Source of the DNA: Flammeovirgaceae bacterium
GTDB taxonomy: Bacteria > Bacteroidota > Bacteroidia > Cytophagales > Cyclobacteriaceae
Assembly: GCA_027487845.1 (NCBI GenBank)
Contig: JAIYCV010000024.1
Span: forward strand, 17,499-81,498
Length of the DNA stretch: 64,000 nucleotides
Direction: 5' to 3'
Each line of letters begins with the position of its first letter. Position 1 is the first letter of the stretch. Below the pieces are notes generated by a model, which saw nothing but the letters and a program-made list of their open reading frames with translations, ran no database searches and was not told the DNA's origin. Below are positions 15,975 through 24,998 of the stretch, in pieces. Made by a program: the position numbers and the translations under genes.

Positions 15975-16706
15975 TTGGATACCTCATCTATAATCGTTCG
16001 AGTGGCTACCACCAACGACAAGCACTATTCAGAGACCATTACAACAGAAATGGAAGAATCTGCAAAAGCACGCGGCACTGGCATTGCCAAACGCTCACCG
16101 CTCTACATTGAGCAAAAAATGGAAGAAGGAAAGGCAATTATCGCTCTTACAACCGAAGGCACGTGGGTTGGTTTTTGCTACATTGAAGTGTGGGAACAAT
16201 CTGAATACGTTGCCAACTCAGGTCTTATCGTTTCACCAGCGTTTCGCAAAACAGGTGTTGCCACTGAAATCAAAAAGAAAATTTTCGAACTCTCCAGAAA
16301 AAAATATCCAGAATCAAAAATCTTTGGGTTGACTACCGGATTGGCCGTGATGAAGATTAACTCTGATTTAGGGTACGAACCGGTAACCTATTCTGAACTG
16401 ACCAACGATGAAGCGTTCTGGAAAGGATGTCAAAGTTGTGTAAACTTCGATATTTTAACCAGTAAAAATCGGAAAAACTGTTTGTGTACAGCAATGCTTT
16501 TCGATCCGGCAGAAGCAGCTAAAAAAGCAATCGAAGCCAAGCCTCTTCCCGAAGTAAAGAAAAATGAAGGCTTTCGCGACAAGGTAAATGTATTTGACCG
16601 GTTGGTGAGATTGAAACAATATGTTTGGCTTAAAGGGTGGAAGAAGAAAGACGAGGAGGGTAATGCAAAAAAGAATTCTATTCTTAGTCTGTTTTTCTTC
16701 TGGTAA
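15975..16706 (+). CDS. GNAT N-acetyltransferase of the arginine operon, probable N-acetylglutamate synthase
   Basis: A 243-residue protein in the acetyl-CoA-binding GNAT fold. Characteristic blocks are EESAKARGTGIAKRSPLYI (about residues 27-45), ANSGLIVSPAFRKTGVA, SRKKYPESKIFGLTTGLAVM, KINSDLGYEPVTYSELT, and a Cys-rich end (FWKGCQSCVNF, KNCLCTAMLFDP). Proteins with exactly these blocks open arg operons in Bacteroidota. No ArgA, and no ArgJ, is visible here, so it is the natural candidate for acylating glutamate; that is inference from context. Start is TTG at 15975. The conserved cysteines might bind metal. Confidence 0.85.
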   Translation: MDTSSIIVRVATTNDKHYSETITTEMEESAKARGTGIAKRSPLYIEQKMEEGKAIIALTTEGTWVGFCYIEVWEQSEYVANSGLIVSPAFRKTGVATEIKKKIFELSRKKYPESKIFGLTTGLAVMKINSDLGYEPVTYSELTNDEAFWKGCQSCVNFDILTSKNRKNCLCTAMLFDPAEAAKKAIEAKPLPEVKKNEGFRDKVNVFDRLVRLKQYVWLKGWKKKDEEGNAKKNSILSLFFFW

Positions 16707-16799
16707 GTAAAAACCCAATCGCCATTAAAGTAGGCAACACATAACAGTATAATTATCAGCAAGCGATTCAATGATATTTCAAAAAATAAAATTAATAAT

Positions 16800-16945
16800 A
16801 CATGAAATGGCCATTAAGATGCTCGATACCTCACGAAATTTTAATAAGGCCATTCCATGTGACAACCAAAAAAAATTACTAACACATGAAATCGCCATTA
16901 AGATGCTCCAAACCCAACAGCATGATAATCTCAGCGATTCCATGT
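16800..16945 (+). repeat. Two tandem hairpin units before argG, also readable as small ORFs
   Basis: Unit 1: ACATGAAATGGCC (16800-16812) pairs with GGCCATTCCATGT (16848-16860). Unit 2: ACATGAAATCGC (16884-16895) pairs with GCGATTCCATGT (16934-16945). The arms changed together (GGCC/GGCC to CGC/GCG), so pairing is kept. Read as frames, they give peptides starting MKWPLRCSIP (16802-16882) and MKSPLRCSKP (16886-16954). A third, decayed copy lies before argD (19152). The role could be a regulatory RNA structure, leader peptides or a dispersed hairpin repeat. Confidence 0.7.
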
Positions 16946-16971
16946 GGCAACTAAAAAACAAAAATTAACAC

Positions 16972-18171
16972 ATGAATAAAAAAGTTGTATTGGCATTTAG
17001 CGGAGGGTTAGATACTTCCTATTGCGCTATTTATTTATCGCAAGACCGTGGGTACGAAGTCCATACCATCACAATAAATACAGGAGGTTTCTCCGCAACC
17101 GAGATTTCGGAAATCGAAAAAAGAGCGTTGAGCTTGGGGGTAGCCTCTCATAAAACGGTTGATGAGACTAAAAATTACTACGACAAAGTGATAAAGTTTC
17201 TTGTGTTCGGTAATGTCTTAAAAAACGGAACCTATCCACTGAGCGTAAGTGCTGAGCGTATGTCGCAGGCGTTGGCTGCAGCCACTTATGCACAAGAAAT
17301 TAAAGCACATGCTGTAGCGCATGGTAGCACTGGTGCGGGCAATGACCAAGTGCGCTTTGATATGATCATTAACATTCTTGCACCGGGTGCAGAAATAATT
17401 ACACCTATTCGTGATCTTAAATTAAGTCGGGAAGCCGAAATTGACTATTTGAAATCAAAAGGAATAATTTTCAATTTCGAAAAAGCAACTTATTCCATTA
17501 ATAAAGGAATTTGGGGAACGTCCGTTGGCGGAAAAGAAACATTGAATTCGCTGGGCATGTTGCCCGAGGCTGCGTGGCCTACACAGGTTACAAAGCAGGC
17601 GAGTGAAGAAGTGAAACTTAGTTTTGACAAAGGAGAATTGGCAGGTGTAAATGAGTTGAAATTTTCCCATCCAACAGAAGCAATTCAACACCTCCAGGCC
17701 ATTGCAGGGCCTTACGGAATTGGAAGAGATATACATGTGGGCGATACCATTATCGGCATAAAAGGAAGAGTAGGTTTTGAAGCAGCAGCACCCGTGTTAA
17801 TTATTAAAGCACACCATGCCCTAGAGAAACATACACTTACCAAATGGCAATTAAGTTGGAAAGATCAACTCGCACAGTTCTATGGCAATTGGCTGCACGA
17901 AGGTCAGTATCTTGACCCCACCATGCGCGATATTGAAGCTTATCTGACAAGTTCACAACAGCATGTTACGGGCGAAGTGTACATCACCTTGTATCCCTAT
18001 CGTTTTCAAATCAACGGCATTCAATCTAAATACGATTTAATGTCTTCTAAGTTTGGAAAGTATGGCGAGATGAACTTGGGATGGACAGGTGAAGATGTGA
18101 GAGGTTTCTCAAAAATATTTGGAAATCAAACTATGATCTACCACCAAGTGTCAGAAACCGCGAAGCAATGA
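16972..18171 (+). CDS. argG: Argininosuccinate synthase
   Basis: Joins citrulline and aspartate at the cost of ATP to give argininosuccinate, in the cytoplasm. At 399 residues it has normal length. The ATP-binding PP-loop is AFSGGLDTSYC (residues 8-18). AHGSTGAGNDQVRFD near residue 120 is the family signature, and GRVGFEAAAPVLIIKAHHALE is typical of the Bacteroidota type. The start at 16972 follows two hairpin repeats. It overlaps argC by 4 nt, so the two are co-translated. In the acylated-ornithine pathway the deacylation step by ArgE comes before this enzyme. Confidence 0.97.
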   Translation: MNKKVVLAFSGGLDTSYCAIYLSQDRGYEVHTITINTGGFSATEISEIEKRALSLGVASHKTVDETKNYYDKVIKFLVFGNVLKNGTYPLSVSAERMSQALAAATYAQEIKAHAVAHGSTGAGNDQVRFDMIINILAPGAEIITPIRDLKLSREAEIDYLKSKGIIFNFEKATYSINKGIWGTSVGGKETLNSLGMLPEAAWPTQVTKQASEEVKLSFDKGELAGVNELKFSHPTEAIQHLQAIAGPYGIGRDIHVGDTIIGIKGRVGFEAAAPVLIIKAHHALEKHTLTKWQLSWKDQLAQFYGNWLHEGQYLDPTMRDIEAYLTSSQQHVTGEVYITLYPYRFQINGIQSKYDLMSSKFGKYGEMNLGWTGEDVRGFSKIFGNQTMIYHQVSETAKQ

Positions 18172-19142
18172 AGAAAATAAACGCAGGCATAATTGGCGGA
18201 GCAGGCTACACCGGTGGAGAAACCACACGCTTGCTTTTGAATCACCCGAATGTTGAATTAGTTTTTGTGCAAAGCAGAAGTCAGGCTGGTAAACCCTTAC
18301 ACACTATTCACAAAGACTTAATCGGGGAAACCGATTTACTTTTTACAGAATCCTTAATAGAAGAGGTAGATGTACTGTTCCTATGTTTAAGTCATGGCGA
18401 AAGTAAGAAATTAGTAACCGATTATAAGTTCAGCCCAACGACAAAAATCATCGACCTTGGTAACGATTTCCGTTTGGGTGAAAAATCAAGTGACCGAGAA
18501 TTTATTTACGGATTGCCGGAGATAAACCGCGAACGGATAAAGAACGCAAAAAACATTGCTAATCCAGGATGTTTTGCCACCGCCATTCAGTTAGGATTGC
18601 TTCCACTCGCTCAAGCTGGTCTGTTAACGGAGGTACATACCACCGGAATTACTGGCTCCACAGGCGCAGGTCAAAAACTACAAGATTCAACTCACTTTAC
18701 CTGGCGCGCTAACAACATTTCCGCCTATAAAACGCTTACGCACCAGCACTTGGGCGAAATCTCTCAAACACTTCAAAAGGTTCAGCCGGGTTTCGACTAT
18801 AACATAAACTTTGTTCCATGGCGAGGTGATTTCACCAGGGGTATTTTTGCGACATCGGTTGTTTCATGTGAGTTGAAAGTCGAAGAATTAGCCGTTTTAT
18901 TTAAGGGCTTTTATTCATCTCACCCCTTCACCTTTGTTAGTGATGAGATGATAGACATTAAGCAAGTAGTTAACACCAACAAGTGTCTATTGCATTTGGA
19001 AAAGGCAGGAAACAAACTAGCAATCCACTCAACTATTGATAACCTTATAAAGGGCGCCTCTGGTCAAGCCGTGCAGAACATGAATTTGATGTTCGGATTG
19101 GACGAGACCACTGGACTTAAGTTAAAGTCAAACGTCTATTAA
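18168..19142 (+). CDS. argC: N-acetyl-gamma-glutamyl-phosphate reductase
   Basis: Reduces acylglutamyl phosphate to the semialdehyde with NADPH. The Rossmann motif GIIGGAGYTGGETTRLL sits at residues 7-23, and the catalytic cysteine is C135 in NPGCFATA. The substrate part contains GITGSTGAGQKLQDSTHFTWR. At 324 residues it is close to the usual length for the short ArgC type. ATG overlaps the argG stop (ATGA). Downstream is a 100-bp gap with a decayed copy of the hairpin repeat, then argD. Confidence 0.96.
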   Translation: MKKINAGIIGGAGYTGGETTRLLLNHPNVELVFVQSRSQAGKPLHTIHKDLIGETDLLFTESLIEEVDVLFLCLSHGESKKLVTDYKFSPTTKIIDLGNDFRLGEKSSDREFIYGLPEINRERIKNAKNIANPGCFATAIQLGLLPLAQAGLLTEVHTTGITGSTGAGQKLQDSTHFTWRANNISAYKTLTHQHLGEISQTLQKVQPGFDYNINFVPWRGDFTRGIFATSVVSCELKVEELAVLFKGFYSSHPFTFVSDEMIDIKQVVNTNKCLLHLEKAGNKLAIHSTIDNLIKGASGQAVQNMNLMFGLDETTGLKLKSNVY

Positions 19143-19151
19143 TATTAATCT

Positions 19152-19211
19152 ATGAAATCGCTATTTAGATTCTCTATACCAAAAGGCATGACTACGAGGT
19201 CTCACGTCTAG
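19152..19211 (+). repeat. Decayed copy of the argG-upstream repeat, before argD
   Basis: ATGAAATCGCTATTTAGATT matches the left half of the units at 16802 and 16886 (ATGAAATCGCCATTAAGATG). Read as a frame it encodes a 19-residue peptide starting MKSLFRFSIPKG. The partner arm of the hairpin is not recognisable. It is the only longer gap inside the operon that carries this sequence. Confidence 0.55.
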
Positions 19212-19241
19212 ATACTAATGTCTTACTACTAATTTAAACAG

Positions 19242-20381
19242 ATGAAACCATTTGATGTCTATCCTCTCTTTCCCATAGAGCCTGTCAAAGCGAACGGATC
19301 TTGGCTTTGGGATAAAACGGGGCAAAAATATTTAGACCTTTACGGAGGTCACGCAGTCATTTCCATTGGTCATTCACATCCTCACTATGTTGAGTCATTG
19401 AAGGCGCAATTAGATAAAATTTCATTCTACTCAAACAGTATTCAAAATTCGTTGCAAGAACAATTGGCCGAAAAACTGGGTAAATTAAGCCGATACCCTG
19501 AACACCAGTTGTTTCTTTGCAATTCGGGAGCGGAGGCAAATGAAAACGCGTTGAAGCTGGCGTCATTTGTTACTGGCAGAAAGAAAGTAATTGCTTTTCA
19601 AAAATCATTTCATGGAAGGACTTCAGGAGCAGTAGCGGCCACAGACAATCCAAAAATTGTCGCGCCATTTAATGCCAATCATGAAATTATATTTGTGCCA
19701 TTAAATGACGAAGCTGCGCTGTCAAACGCCATCTCAGATCAAGTGGCTGCCGTAATCATTGAAGGCATTCAAGGCGTTGGTGGCATTCAACTGCCTCATG
19801 ATTCCTTTTTGGAGTTCATTGCCAAAAAATGCAAAGAAAATAATGCCTTGTTGATTCTTGACGAGGTTCAATCTGGTTATGGAAGAACAGGCAAATTTTT
19901 TGCACATCAATACTCACCAATAGTTCCGGATATTATCACGATTGCTAAGGGAATGGCAAATGGCTTTCCTGTTGGCGGAGTGATGATCCACAAAGACATA
20001 AAACCGTGGAGTGGGATGCTCGGAACAACATTTGGCGGAAATTATCTGGCATGCGTAGCCTCTTTAGTGGTGTTAGAGGTAATCGAAAAAGAAAATCTGA
20101 TAGAAAACGCCTCTGCGCTAGGAACGTATTGGATGGAGAAATTGAAGGAGTTCTCATCTATTCTCGAGATACGAGGCCGAGGCTTAATGATCGGTTTTGA
20201 CCTGCCCGAACAACTGTCTGGGTTGCGAAAAGACTTGCTATTCAAACATCATATTTTCACGGGCGAAGCAAAACCCAATACCATCCGGCTGTTGCCATCG
20301 CTTGCTCTTAAAAAAGAAGAAGCCGATCTTTTCTTAGAATCACTGTCACACGAATTCTTTAAATCACAACATCTGGTTTAA
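19242..20381 (+). CDS. argD: Acetylornithine (acylornithine) aminotransferase
   Basis: A class III PLP-dependent transaminase that converts the acylglutamate semialdehyde to acylornithine with glutamate as amino donor. It has 379 residues. NSGAEANENALKLA near 94-107 contacts the cofactor phosphate, LILDEVQSGYGRTG near 204-217 carries the aspartate that binds the pyridine nitrogen, and the Schiff-base lysine is K236 in TIAKGMANGFPVGG. Two bases separate its stop from the next start, so the genes are coupled. Confidence 0.95.
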   Translation: MKPFDVYPLFPIEPVKANGSWLWDKTGQKYLDLYGGHAVISIGHSHPHYVESLKAQLDKISFYSNSIQNSLQEQLAEKLGKLSRYPEHQLFLCNSGAEANENALKLASFVTGRKKVIAFQKSFHGRTSGAVAATDNPKIVAPFNANHEIIFVPLNDEAALSNAISDQVAAVIIEGIQGVGGIQLPHDSFLEFIAKKCKENNALLILDEVQSGYGRTGKFFAHQYSPIVPDIITIAKGMANGFPVGGVMIHKDIKPWSGMLGTTFGGNYLACVASLVVLEVIEKENLIENASALGTYWMEKLKEFSSILEIRGRGLMIGFDLPEQLSGLRKDLLFKHHIFTGEAKPNTIRLLPSLALKKEEADLFLESLSHEFFKSQHLV

Positions 20382-20383
20382 CT

Positions 20384-21337
20384 ATGCAAAATTTCATATC
20401 CGTTGAAGATGTCTTTGACCTTAGCGACTTAATCAAACGAGCATTAGTTTATAAAAAAAATCCCCTACTGGATCAGACGTTGGGAAGGAACAAAAGAATA
20501 GGTTTATTGTTTTTAAATCCAAGCATGCGCACCCGCTTGAGCACACAGCTGGCAGCCCAAAATCTGGGTATGGATGCCATTGTTTTTAACGTTGGGCAAG
20601 ATGGATGGTCATTAGAATTTGAAGAAGAAGCCATCATGAGCGGTAATACTGTAGAACACGTAAAAGATGCCGCCCCCATTTTAGGAAACTATTTTGACAT
20701 CTTGGGTATACGTACGTTCCCATCATTGAAAAACAAGGAAGATGACTACAGCGAGTTGTACATAAAGCAATTCATTAAATATGCTGGCATACCGGTGGTA
20801 AGTCTTGAAAGTGCAACGCTACATCCCTTACAAAGCCTTACCGATTTGATTACGATCAGCGAAACATTCAAAGAAAAAAGAAAACCTAAAATTGTACTCA
20901 CATGGGCACCACACGTGAAAGCACTTCCGCAATGTGTTGCAAACAGCTTTTCACAATGGATTAATGCTTGGGGTGAATCGGACTTCATCATTACACATCC
21001 CGAGGATTATGAACTAGACCAAAAATTTACAAGAGGTGCAACAATTATTCATGACCAAGACGAAGCACTGCGTGATGCTGATTTCGTTTACGTAAAAAAC
21101 TGGAGTACCTACACAGACTATGGCAAGATCTACACAAATGATCCTGAGTGGATGATGACAAATGAAAAACTCGCTTTAACAAACTCAGCAAAAGTAATGC
21201 ATTGCCTACCTGTGCGAAGGAACGTGGAGTTAAGTGACGAAATCTTGGATGGCGTGAACTCCATCGTTACACGGCAAGCGTCCAATAGAATCTGGGCAGC
21301 ACAAGCAGTTTTGAGTGAGATTTTAAAGCGTCAATAG
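20384..21337 (+). CDS. argF': N-acylornithine carbamoyltransferase (acetyl- or succinylornithine type)
   Basis: Transfers carbamoyl phosphate to acylornithine, the hallmark of the Bacteroidota/Xanthomonas arginine route. It has 317 residues. The carbamoyl-phosphate loop is SMRTR (47-51), unlike the STRTR of ornithine enzymes. HPLQSLTD and MHCLPVRRN are intact. The residue that separates acetylornithine from succinylornithine enzymes (Glu versus Pro in characterised members, as I recall) falls near GNTVEHVKDA. By my alignment it may be Val, so I leave the acyl group open. Confidence 0.92.
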   Translation: MQNFISVEDVFDLSDLIKRALVYKKNPLLDQTLGRNKRIGLLFLNPSMRTRLSTQLAAQNLGMDAIVFNVGQDGWSLEFEEEAIMSGNTVEHVKDAAPILGNYFDILGIRTFPSLKNKEDDYSELYIKQFIKYAGIPVVSLESATLHPLQSLTDLITISETFKEKRKPKIVLTWAPHVKALPQCVANSFSQWINAWGESDFIITHPEDYELDQKFTRGATIIHDQDEALRDADFVYVKNWSTYTDYGKIYTNDPEWMMTNEKLALTNSAKVMHCLPVRRNVELSDEILDGVNSIVTRQASNRIWAAQAVLSEILKRQ

Positions 21338-21338
21338 C

Positions 21339-22139
21339 ATGAGCAAGAAAATGGAGAAATTGTTTATTGTAAAAATTGGCGGAAATGTTCTCGATAATGA
21401 ACAGGCGCTGAAATCATTTCTAAATGATTTTGCTTTTATAAAAGAAAACAAAATTCTAGTACATGGAGGAGGAAAAATAGCTACAAAAATTGGCGAACAA
21501 CTAGGGATCAAATCAAACTATGTTAATGGCAGGCGTATAACCGATGAAGCTACAAAAGATTTAGTAACCATGGTTTATGGTGGCCTTGTCAATAAGCAAC
21601 TAGTAGCTAAACTTCAGTCACTTGGTTGTAATGCCTTGGGCCTAACTGGAGCTGACGGAAATGCAATTAGGGCAACTAAGAGGTCAGTTAATGAGATTGA
21701 CTATGGCTTCGTTGGCGATATCGCGCCCAATCATGTGAATTTGTCATTGATTCAATCTTTGTTAGATCAAAACGTAAGTTTAGTATTTGCGCCCTTAACC
21801 CATTCGGGAGGCAATGTATTGAATACGAATGCCGATACAATTGCGTCCGTACTTGCAACAGCACTCTGCAAATATTATGATGTGCGATTACTCTTTTGTT
21901 TTGAAAAAAACGGAGTATTGGCAGATATCAACAATGAAAATTCTGCCATACAAAGAATAAATAAAGAAACGTACAATGAATTACTTGCCAATGGATCACT
22001 AGCTGATGGCATTCTACCAAAGCTTGAAAATGCGTTTGCGGCCATTAACGAGGGAGTGAAAGAAGTACTCATCGGTCATGCAAATGATTTAATAAAAAAT
22101 ACTACGGATCATACGATAGGCACTCTTATAACAAAGTAA
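21339..22139 (+). CDS. argB: Acetylglutamate kinase
   Basis: Phosphorylates acylglutamate, the second step and usual feedback point of arginine synthesis. It is an amino-acid kinase fold of 266 residues. FIVKIGGNVLDN (about 9-20) and LVHGGGKIATKIGEQLG bind ATP and substrate, and ALGLTGADGNAIRATKR is the family block. ADGILPKLENAFAAINEGVKEV near the C-terminus is also typical. The long N-terminal helix found in arginine-inhibited hexameric kinases is absent, so feedback inhibition is doubtful. The gene begins 1 nt after the argF' stop. Confidence 0.95.
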   Translation: MSKKMEKLFIVKIGGNVLDNEQALKSFLNDFAFIKENKILVHGGGKIATKIGEQLGIKSNYVNGRRITDEATKDLVTMVYGGLVNKQLVAKLQSLGCNALGLTGADGNAIRATKRSVNEIDYGFVGDIAPNHVNLSLIQSLLDQNVSLVFAPLTHSGGNVLNTNADTIASVLATALCKYYDVRLLFCFEKNGVLADINNENSAIQRINKETYNELLANGSLADGILPKLENAFAAINEGVKEVLIGHANDLIKNTTDHTIGTLITK

Positions 22140-22141
22140 TC

Positions 22142-23239
22142 ATGGTGTTGACGAAAGAGTATCTTTACGAAAAAGCACTTGAATTGTTGAAAGAACTAAT
22201 TCGTGTTCCATCGTTTAGCAAACACGAAGACCAAACTGCAGGAAAGATTGAAGAGTTTTTGAAAAAGCATGAGACAACCACACATCGAGAAGGAAACAAC
22301 GTTTGGTCGGTTTCAAGAAATTTTGATGCATCCAAACAAACTATCTTACTTAACTCACATCACGATACGGTAAAACCAAATTCAGGATATACGCGAGATC
22401 CTTTCCTACCATTAGTTGAAGACGGCAAGCTTTACGGCCTTGGCAGCAATGATGCGGGCGGCCCTTTGGTATCCTTAGTAGCAACGTTTCTTTACTTCAA
22501 TGCAATGGCAGAGTTGCCTTTTAATCTTGTGCTAGCGGCAACGGCTGAAGAAGAAATATCTGGTTTCAATGGAATAGAAAGTATTTGGCACCTACTTCCA
22601 AAAATTGATTGTGCCATTGTTGGTGAGCCAACCCTAACTGAGATTGCTATCGCAGAAAAAGGATTGTTGGTAGTAGATTGCTTAAGCAAAGGTAAAGCTG
22701 GCCACGCAGCTCGCGAAGAAGGTGTGAACGCGATCTATGAAAGCTTGCGAGATATCGAATGGTTTAGAAAGTTCCAGTTTCAAAAAGTATCGCCAACACT
22801 AGGGGAAGTAAAAATGTCGGTCACCATGATTAATGCGGGCCTGGCTCATAATCAAGTTCCCGCTGAATGTCACTTTACGGTGGATGTAAGAGTAACAGAT
22901 AAGTATACTTTAGAAGAAGTTTTAGATACTATTGAAAGGAATGTTTCGTGTGAAGTAAAAGCGCGCTCGTTACGATTGCGTTCTTCAGGCATTGACGACC
23001 ACCATTTCTTAATTCAATCGGCAACGAAGTTGGGCAAGAAATTGTATGGCTCTCCGACTACATCCGATCAAGCTTTGATTCCGGTTCCATCGATAAAAAT
23101 GGGGCCAGGTGATTCAGCAAGATCACATAGCGCGGATGAGTTTATATATGTGAGCGAGATTAGAGAGGGTGTTGATTCATATATAGAGTTGTTACAAGTT
23201 GCAGGTTGCAGGTTACAAGGCCTCGCGGTTAAGTTATAG
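22142..23239 (+). CDS. argE: M20 family acylornithine/acylcitrulline deacetylase
   Basis: Removes the acyl group, here from acylcitrulline because carbamoylation occurs on the acylated substrate. A zinc di-metallopeptidase fold of 365 residues. Metal and catalytic residues are visible in [10 protein letters not shown] (H74, D75), GLGSNDAGG (D104), ATAEEEISG (E136/E137) and [18 protein letters not shown] near the end supplies the last metal histidine. The final residues ([16 protein letters not shown]) are encoded by a GTTGCAG-type repeat belonging to an inserted element, so the native C-terminus was replaced without harming the core. Confidence 0.93.
   Translation: MVLTKEYLYEKALELLKELIRVPSFSKHEDQTAGKIEEFLKKHETTTHREGNNVWSVSRNFDASKQTILLNSHHDTVKPNSGYTRDPFLPLVEDGKLYGLGSNDAGGPLVSLVATFLYFNAMAELPFNLVLAATAEEEISGFNGIESIWHLLPKIDCAIVGEPTLTEIAIAEKGLLVVDCLSKGKAGHAAREEGVNAIYESLRDIEWFRKFQFQKVSPTLGEVKMSVTMINAGLAHNQVPAECHFTVDVRVTDKYTLEEVLDTIERNVSCEVKARSLRLRSSGIDDHHFLIQSATKLGKKLYGSPTTSDQALIPVPSIKMGPGDSARSHSADEFIYVSEIREGVDSYIELLQVAGCRLQGLAVKL
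23191..23220. repeat. Left inverted repeat flanking the four-helix-bundle gene
   Basis: GTTACAAGTTGCAGGTTGCA and its continuation to 23220 match, in reverse complement and with few mismatches, the sequence at 23630-23657 (GACCTGAAACCTGAAACTTG...). The repeat overlaps the last codons of argE. Confidence 0.75.
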
Positions 23240-23249
23240 GAAAGTATTT

Positions 23250-23630
23250 ATGAAAAGTTATAAGGATTTAGATATTTATGTTGAATCCAAGAGATTAGCA
23301 ATAGAAATCCATAAGCTTACACTTACGTTGCCAAAATTTGAGTTGTTTGAAGAGGGAAGTCAAGTTAGAAGGTCATCAAAGGCTATAACGTCATCGATTG
23401 TAGAAGGGTATGGGCGAAAAAGATACAAGGCTGATTTTATAAAGTACTTAGTTTATTCACATGCTGAATGTGACGAAACTATGGTTCATCTAGAGTTTTT
23501 ACAAGACACAGAATCTTTTAAAAACACCGAGAAGTCAAACCAATTAATTAACGATTACATTTCGCTAAGTAAAAAAAAACAAATTTATTCAGTGGGTAGA
23601 AACTCATTGGAACACGGAATCGAACCTTAG
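23250..23630 (+). CDS. Four-helix-bundle protein (S23/IVP-like), inserted in the arg operon
   Basis: A 126-residue protein starting [20 protein letters not shown], with the block [23 protein letters not shown] diagnostic of the S23 intervening-sequence family (TIGR02436-like). It forms a helical bundle, often homo-oligomeric; relatives are encoded in 23S rRNA intervening sequences and the bAvd protein of diversity-generating retroelements is structurally similar. The biochemical role of stand-alone members is unknown. I chose ATG at 23250; an upstream in-frame start would overlap argE. It interrupts argE-argH and is bounded by inverted repeats, which suggests insertion as a mobile cassette. 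Confidence 0.88.
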   Translation: MKSYKDLDIYVESKRLAIEIHKLTLTLPKFELFEEGSQVRRSSKAITSSIVEGYGRKRYKADFIKYLVYSHAECDETMVHLEFLQDTESFKNTEKSNQLINDYISLSKKKQIYSVGRNSLEHGIEP

Positions 23631-23657
23631 ACCTGAAACCTGAAACTTGTAACCTGT
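23630..23657. repeat. Right inverted repeat flanking the four-helix-bundle gene
   Basis: Tandem CCTGAAA units and CTTGTAACCTGT end immediately before the argH ATG. The stretch pairs with 23191-23220 and replaces any original argH leader. Confidence 0.75.
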
Positions 23658-24998
23658 ATGAAACTCTGGCAGAAAAATAAAGACTCGCTAACGGAAGTAA
23701 GCGCCTTTACGATTGGCAACGATAAAGAAATGGATTTGTTTCTGGCCAAGTATGACGTATTGGGATCGCTGGCCCATATTAAAATGCTAGAAACCGTGGG
23801 GCTTCTTGAAAGCAACGAAGTAACAATTCTTTCTACGGAATTAAAAAATATTTACAAACAAATTGCCGAGGGTAATTTCTCAATTGAAGAAGGTGTTGAA
23901 GACATCCATTCTCAAATCGAATTGTTGCTAACCAAAAAGCTCGGTGATGTTGGCAAGAAAATTCATAGTGGCAGATCACGTAATGACCAAGTACTTGTAG
24001 ATGTTAAGCTATTTATACGAGCGGAAATTGAACAGCTTGTAACTGAATGCACACAGCTCTTCAATTTGCTAATTGAAAAAAGTGAGCAGCATAAACATGC
24101 GCTGCTTCCTGGCTACACCCATCTCCAGCTTGCGATGCCGTCATCATTTGGCTTATGGTTTGGCGCATATGCCGAAAGCTTGGTGGACGATCTTATCACA
24201 TTGCAAGCAGCCTATCAAATCACAAACAAAAATCCACTAGGATCGGCTGCAGGCTACGGCTCATCTTTTCCACTAAACAGAACATTAACAACAGCGTTAC
24301 TTGGATTTAATGACTTAAACTATAATGTCGTCTATGCTCAGATGGGGCGTGGAAAAACGGAAAGAATTGTTGCCTCGGCAATGGCCAATATGGCTTCTAC
24401 TCTCAGTAAATTGGCAATGGATGCGTGCCTTTACCTTAGCCAGAATTTTAGCTTTATCAGTTTTCCGGAAGAATTGACTACTGGGTCAAGTATAATGCCG
24501 CACAAGAAAAATCCGGATGTGTTTGAGTTAATTAGAGGCAAGTGCAATACCCTGCAAGCATTGCCAAATGAACTCGCCTTACTAACATCAAATCTACCAT
24601 CAGGCTATCATCGTGATCTTCAATTGCTGAAGGAGAAACTATTCCCAGCGTTCACTACACTAAAACAGTGTTTGCAAATGACACAGTTAATGTTGTCAAA
24701 CATTGAAGTGAAAGATGCTATTATGAACGATGACAAGTATAAGTTTGCCTTTAGTGTAGAGGAAGTGAACAAATTGGTTTTATCGGGTGTTCCTTTTCGG
24801 GATGCTTATCAACAAGTTGGCAAACAGATTGAACAGGGTAAATTTGAGTATTCAACAACGCTAAACCACACGCACGAAGGAAGTATAGGCAATCTTAAAA
24901 ATGATGAAATTAGTCGGATGTTCAAGCAAATCGTAAATCAATTTGATTTTAACAAAGTAGCCGTAGCATTGAACAATTTACTAATCGATCGTCAATAA
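23658..24998 (+). CDS. argH: Argininosuccinate lyase
   Basis: Splits argininosuccinate into arginine and fumarate, the last step. A 446-residue member of the fumarase/aspartase superfamily. EDIHSQIELLLTK and GRSRNDQVLVDVKLF (about 101-114) hold active-site residues, ALLPGYTHLQLAMPSSFGLW carries the catalytic histidine region, and the superfamily signature is GSSIMPHKKNPD near 279-290, with the catalytic serine. The start follows the right inverted repeat directly, so its ribosome binding context comes from the inserted element. It is the final gene of the operon, convergent with DUF2721. Confidence 0.96.
   Translation: MKLWQKNKDSLTEVSAFTIGNDKEMDLFLAKYDVLGSLAHIKMLETVGLLESNEVTILSTELKNIYKQIAEGNFSIEEGVEDIHSQIELLLTKKLGDVGKKIHSGRSRNDQVLVDVKLFIRAEIEQLVTECTQLFNLLIEKSEQHKHALLPGYTHLQLAMPSSFGLWFGAYAESLVDDLITLQAAYQITNKNPLGSAAGYGSSFPLNRTLTTALLGFNDLNYNVVYAQMGRGKTERIVASAMANMASTLSKLAMDACLYLSQNFSFISFPEELTTGSSIMPHKKNPDVFELIRGKCNTLQALPNELALLTSNLPSGYHRDLQLLKEKLFPAFTTLKQCLQMTQLMLSNIEVKDAIMNDDKYKFAFSVEEVNKLVLSGVPFRDAYQQVGKQIEQGKFEYSTTLNHTHEGSIGNLKNDEISRMFKQIVNQFDFNKVAVALNNLLIDRQ

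Noticed and set aside
15784..15993. 69-codon frame before the GNAT gene
   Set aside because: No homology recognised, overlaps the GNAT start, atypical composition.
23250..23630. Diversity-generating retroelement suggested by the bAvd-like four-helix protein
   Set aside because: No reverse transcriptase, template repeat or variable repeat is visible nearby.
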